Made by a program: the position numbers and the translations under genes. Below the pieces are notes generated by a model. It did not search any database, had not been told where the DNA came from, and saw only the letters and a program-made list of their open reading frames with translations. Positions 7,326 to 8,335 of a stretch of 8,335 bases of DNA are shown here, piece after piece. Origin of the DNA: Pseudomonadota bacterium (GTDB taxonomy: Bacteria > Pseudomonadota > Gammaproteobacteria > Burkholderiales > Burkholderiaceae_B); NCBI GenBank assembly GCA_021793095.1, contig JAJYTK010000036.1, forward strand, positions 1-8,335, written 5' to 3'. Position 1 is the stretch's first letter. Each line of letters opens with the position of its first letter.

Positions 7326-7998
7326 TTTTTTTAGCCCTTAGCATGATGAGTGCCGCGCAAACGGTAATGGTGAGCAACAAGGCATAGCTGGGAAACAGTA
7401 AATGCATGATCGCAAAGACCGCGATGGCCATGTAAATGGGCCATGCCTGTTGATTGCTGCTGTATTGCTCATAGGCCAATATGATAAATAAAGCCGTCAG
7501 CGCAAAGTCCAAGTTGGGTATGAGCTCAATGAGCTCACCGCCTAGGAGCAGACCAATTAAAGTGCCCAGGACCCAGCTCAATTGGTTAAAAAAGATAAAA
7601 GGCAGCATGATGCGGCGTTGCTCACTACGGCGCAAGGTCATTAATGTGGAAAAACTTTCATCGGTCAGGCCAAATAAGCAGTAAGCACGCTGAGCGCGCT
7701 TTTTGGGGAGGCTTTTTAAAAGCGGCAAGGCATAGAATATATGGCGCAGATTGATAATGCTGATGTTGACCCACATCGAGAGCGGGTGAATGGCCTGCGT
7801 CAGCATGGGGATTAAAGCAAATTGTGCAGCCCCTGAGTATAGAAAGACACTGAGTGCCAGTGCCCACCAAAATGGGAAGCCCGCCGCACGCATCAACACC
7901 CCAAAGGCGATGGCAGCAGGTATATAGCCCATGGCAATGGGAATGCTATAGCGCAGTGCCCGCATCCAGGCAGGGCGTCGAGAACCAGATTGATGCAT
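7312..7998 (-). CDS. azlC: AzlC/YgaZ family branched-chain amino acid exporter large subunit
   Basis: Large membrane subunit of an AzlCD-type exporter for branched-chain amino acids. It has 228 residues, slightly shorter than E. coli YgaZ (about 245). Family motifs are GYIPAAIAFG (24-33), FLYSGAAQF (52-60), NLRHIFYALPL (83-93) and FGLTDESFS (109-117). Several further hydrophobic segments follow in the second half. The stop overlaps azlD by 14 bp. The start is uncertain: no good Shine-Dalgarno site precedes the ATG at 7998, nor the in-frame ATG at residue 12. Residues 1-11 are polar and lie before the first conserved helix. A short in-frame ORF ends 15 bp upstream and may deliver ribosomes by re-initiation. 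Confidence 0.92.
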   Translation of the reverse strand: MHQSGSRRPAWMRALRYSIPIAMGYIPAAIAFGVLMRAAGFPFWWALALSVFLYSGAAQFALIPMLTQAIHPLSMWVNISIINLRHIFYALPLLKSLPKKRAQRAYCLFGLTDESFSTLMTLRRSEQRRIMLPFIFFNQLSWVLGTLIGLLLGGELIELIPNLDFALTALFIILAYEQYSSNQQAWPIYMAIAVFAIMHLLFPSYALLLTITVCAALIMLRAKKNEQS

Positions 7999-8013
7999 GT
8001 GGCAAAACAGTAA

Positions 8014-8043
8014 TCAAAGAATAGGGATCCCAAAGGCGGTCAT
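8014..8043 (-). CDS. Possible leader peptide (MTAFGIPIL) upstream of azlC
   Basis: A 9-codon ORF starts with ATG (8043-8041) and ends with TGA (8016-8014), in frame with azlC and 15 bp before it. Three of its last four residues are Ile, Ile and Leu, which is suggestive ahead of a branched-chain amino acid exporter. AGAGGA lies about 10 bases upstream, in the loop of a hairpin whose stem contains the ATG. An ORF this short can arise by chance. Confidence 0.25.
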   Translation of the reverse strand: MTAFGIPIL

Positions 8044-8070
8044 CAACGGGTCGTCCTCTCCGTGATGGCC
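8038..8070 (-). promoter_or_regulatory. Hairpin in the azlC upstream region
   Basis: GGTCATCAACGG (8038-8049) pairs with CCGTGATGGCC (8060-8070) with one bulged base and one G-T pair, leaving a 10-base loop (8050-8059). If it is transcribed with azlC, the loop holds AGAGGA and the 3' arm holds the ATG of the short leader ORF. This suggests control of leader translation. There is no T-tract, so it is not a terminator. Confidence 0.35.
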
Positions 8071-8294
8071 ACCAGAAAAACGCCCAATTTTAGCTTCTTT
8101 CCCCAGTGATTGCTAACCACAGCAAAAAGTGATGCCGCCCACGTGTCGTGGCTGTATGAGGGCGTGTCCCTATGATTCTATTTGGTTAATAACATATAAC
8201 TAAGTGCATGGTTTGTCTCTGGGTGCTTTGTGCTAGCATTAAAGTGATCAATCCCGCATCTGAGCGCTTAAAAATATTTATTGTGGAGAGAGTA
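8071..8294. other. Intergenic region between azlC leader and peroxiredoxin gene
   Basis: I see no gene here. A perfect small inverted repeat CCACG-TGT-CGTGG lies near 8139-8152. An AT-rich stretch at about 8171-8202 is followed by a weak extended -10-like TG-C-TAGCAT (8231-8239) on the + strand. Divergent promoters for azlC and the downstream gene are expected here, but I cannot place them securely. Confidence 0.4.
8284..8287 (+). promoter_or_regulatory. Ribosome binding site of the peroxiredoxin-like gene
   Basis: GGAG, in the run GGAGAGAG, lies 7 bases before the ATG at 8295 and supports that start. Confidence 0.6.
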
Positions 8295-8335
8295 ATGTCC
8301 CTTAGATTAAATGACCAGGCACCTAATTTCACCGC
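8295..8335 (+). CDS. Probable peroxiredoxin (1-Cys, AhpC/TSA family); 3' partial
   Basis: Only the first 13 codons are present: MSLRLNDQAPNFT. This matches the usual N-terminus of Prx6-type 1-Cys peroxiredoxins (pattern M-x-L-R-L-G/N-D-x-A-P-D/N-F-T), thiol enzymes that reduce hydrogen peroxide and organic peroxides. The catalytic cysteine would be some 30-35 residues further on, outside the window. The start is supported by GGAG 7 bases upstream. With so few residues, another AhpC/TSA-fold protein (bacterioferritin comigratory protein or TlpA-like) is possible. Confidence 0.6.
   Translation, partial: MSLRLNDQAPNFT

Noticed and set aside
8040..8200. Known riboswitch class upstream of azlC
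   Set aside because: I compared the - strand by eye with guanidine, fluoride, glycine and FMN core motifs and found no convincing match.
8171..8202. OxyR-type binding site upstream of the peroxiredoxin-like gene
   Set aside because: CTAT and partial inverted AT-rich repeats occur, but the spacing does not fit the ATAG-N7-CTAT pattern.

Overview
The window is an ordinary proteobacterial chromosomal segment of about 8.3 kb. It carries a respiratory formate dehydrogenase operon, then a small cyanase transcription unit, then a branched-chain amino acid exporter pair, and it ends at the start of a peroxiredoxin-like gene. The E. coli-like FdnGHI/FdhE set, AzlCD and CynS, moderate base composition and strong Shine-Dalgarno sites suggest a beta- or gammaproteobacterium. 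My guess is Burkholderiales (Alcaligenaceae-like), with low confidence. The organism should also encode selenocysteine machinery (selA, selB, selC, selD), because the first gene needs it. None of those genes is in the window.

Region 1 (1-5665, + strand): fdnG (5' end outside the window, read through an in-frame TGA as selenocysteine), fdnH, fdnI and fdhE. FdnG is the periplasmic Mo/W-bis-MGD catalytic subunit, FdnH carries four [4Fe-4S] clusters and a membrane anchor, and FdnI is the di-haem b quinone-reducing subunit. Together they oxidise formate and pass electrons to the quinone pool. FdhE is the dedicated maturation protein. A strong hairpin/T-tract lies between fdnI and fdhE and probably lowers fdhE expression relative to the structural genes. 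A canonical bacterial SECIS hairpin lies directly after the Sec codon.

Region 2 (5666-5793): a convergent intergenic region with three perfect 16-bp tandem repeats and a strong bidirectional terminator.

Region 3 (5794-6839, - strand): a DUF924-family gene followed by cynS (cyanase), probably one transcript, with a small hairpin between them.

Region 4 (6993-7998, - strand): azlC and azlD, overlapping by 14 bp, encode a two-component branched-chain amino acid exporter. Upstream of azlC lies a possible leader: a 9-codon ORF ending in Ile-Pro-Ile-Leu, with its start codon in a hairpin stem.

Region 5 (7999-8335): an intergenic region, then the first 13 codons of a probable 1-Cys peroxiredoxin on the + strand.

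I see no CRISPR array, mobile element, rRNA or tRNA, and no clearly new multi-gene system. The most notable items are the selenocysteine recoding site with its SECIS, the triplicated 16-mer, and the putative azlC leader.
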